From contig NZ_LPNO01000013.1 of the NCBI RefSeq assembly GCF_001952855.1, positions 162,098-226,097 of the forward strand: a stretch of 64,000 nucleotides of DNA, read 5' to 3'. The notes beneath the pieces are model-generated. The model saw only the letters and a program-made list of their open reading frames with translations, was not told where the DNA came from and did not search any database. This DNA comes from Pseudomonas sp. ATCC PTA-122608. GTDB lineage: Bacteria; Pseudomonadota; Gammaproteobacteria; Pseudomonadales; Pseudomonadaceae. The translations under genes and the position numbers were made by a program. Shown piece after piece: positions 63,876 to 64,000 of the stretch. Position 1 is the first letter of the stretch. The number at the start of each line of letters is the position of its first letter.

Positions 63876-64000
63876 CTCTCCATTCAGTTGGAGCTCACCA
63901 CATCTGCGACCAAGCAGGTGGGTGGCGAGCTGTACGCAGGTTGGTCGACCAGGGAATGGAAAACCCGGCAGGGCCAGAGCCCTCCCACGCACAGCTCGCC
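63876..64000 (-). ncRNA. Candidate structured 5' leader RNA of DUF6124-like gene (copy 2)
   Basis: Read on the minus strand from the window end. P1: GGCGAGCTGTGCG with CGTACAGCTCGCC (63988-64000 with 63924-63936). P2 inside: AGGGC-TCTG-GCCCT. P3: CCAC/GTGG enclosing CTGC/GCAG (63898-63921). P4: CTCC/GGAG (63878-63893) with the Shine-Dalgarno in its 3' arm. Shared blocks with copy 1 include CTGTGCG and AACCTGCGTACAG. The window ends at the 5' base of P1, so the element may extend further. Confidence 0.72.

Overview
The window is a chromosomal segment of a Pseudomonas of the P. fluorescens group. Evidence for this is the FleQ/FleSR/FleN type of flagellar regulation, the MotC/MotD plus ParC/ParP chemotaxis arrangement, GC-rich coding sequence, and several REPIN-type doublets built on GTGGGAGCGGGCTTGCTCGC-like ends. 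No ribosomal, tRNA, phage or CRISPR feature was seen.

Positions 1-13430 hold the distal rod, ring, hook-junction and filament genes: the flgF 3' end, flgGHIJKL, an orphan ketoacyl-ACP synthase III, fliC, flaG, fliD, fliS and a fliT-like gene. Positions 13601-17787 hold the regulators fleQ and fleSR. Positions 17918-23628 hold fliEFGHIJ (MS ring, switch, export ATPase). Positions 23815-26213 hold a signalling cassette: a STAS protein, a REC-phosphatase-kinase fusion, and HptB. Positions 26847-33803 hold fliK and fliLMNOPQR-flhB. Positions 34840-39973 hold flhA, flhF, fleN and fliA. Positions 40132-49250 hold cheYZAB, motCD, parC, parP, cheW and a DUF2802-like gene. Sigma-54-like -24/-12 boxes precede fleS, fliE, fliK, fliL and flhA, with a weaker one before fliD. 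FliA (sigma-28)-like boxes precede fliC, fliS and parP. This fits the known cascade of FleQ and RpoN, then FleSR, then FliA.

Positions 49284-52579 form a minus-strand block: a stand-alone P-loop ATPase, probably an accessory insertion, then a short FlhB C-terminal-domain homologue overlapped by a second FliK-like protein. Positions 52778-59722 hold the complete cytochrome c maturation operon ccmABCDEFGHI, followed by a small lipoprotein. Positions 60185-64000 are accessory: a HIT-family protein, an MFS transporter divergent from a LysR regulator, and a DUF6124-like gene with the decayed tail of a second copy beside it.

The most unusual signal is a pair of matching structured 5' leaders on the minus strand, at 34250-34374 and 63876-64000. 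Each precedes a small DUF6124-like gene. They share sequence blocks, have compensatory changes in several helices, and end in a hairpin that covers the Shine-Dalgarno sequence. They look like cis-regulatory RNAs, possibly riboswitch-like. Other notable items are a 548-bp nested inverted-repeat element between hptB and fliK, two copies of a 135-bp multi-hairpin repeat, a short acidic D-x-L-L motif recurring in CheA (four times), CheZ, FliM and FliN, and the FliK2-FlhB2 pair.
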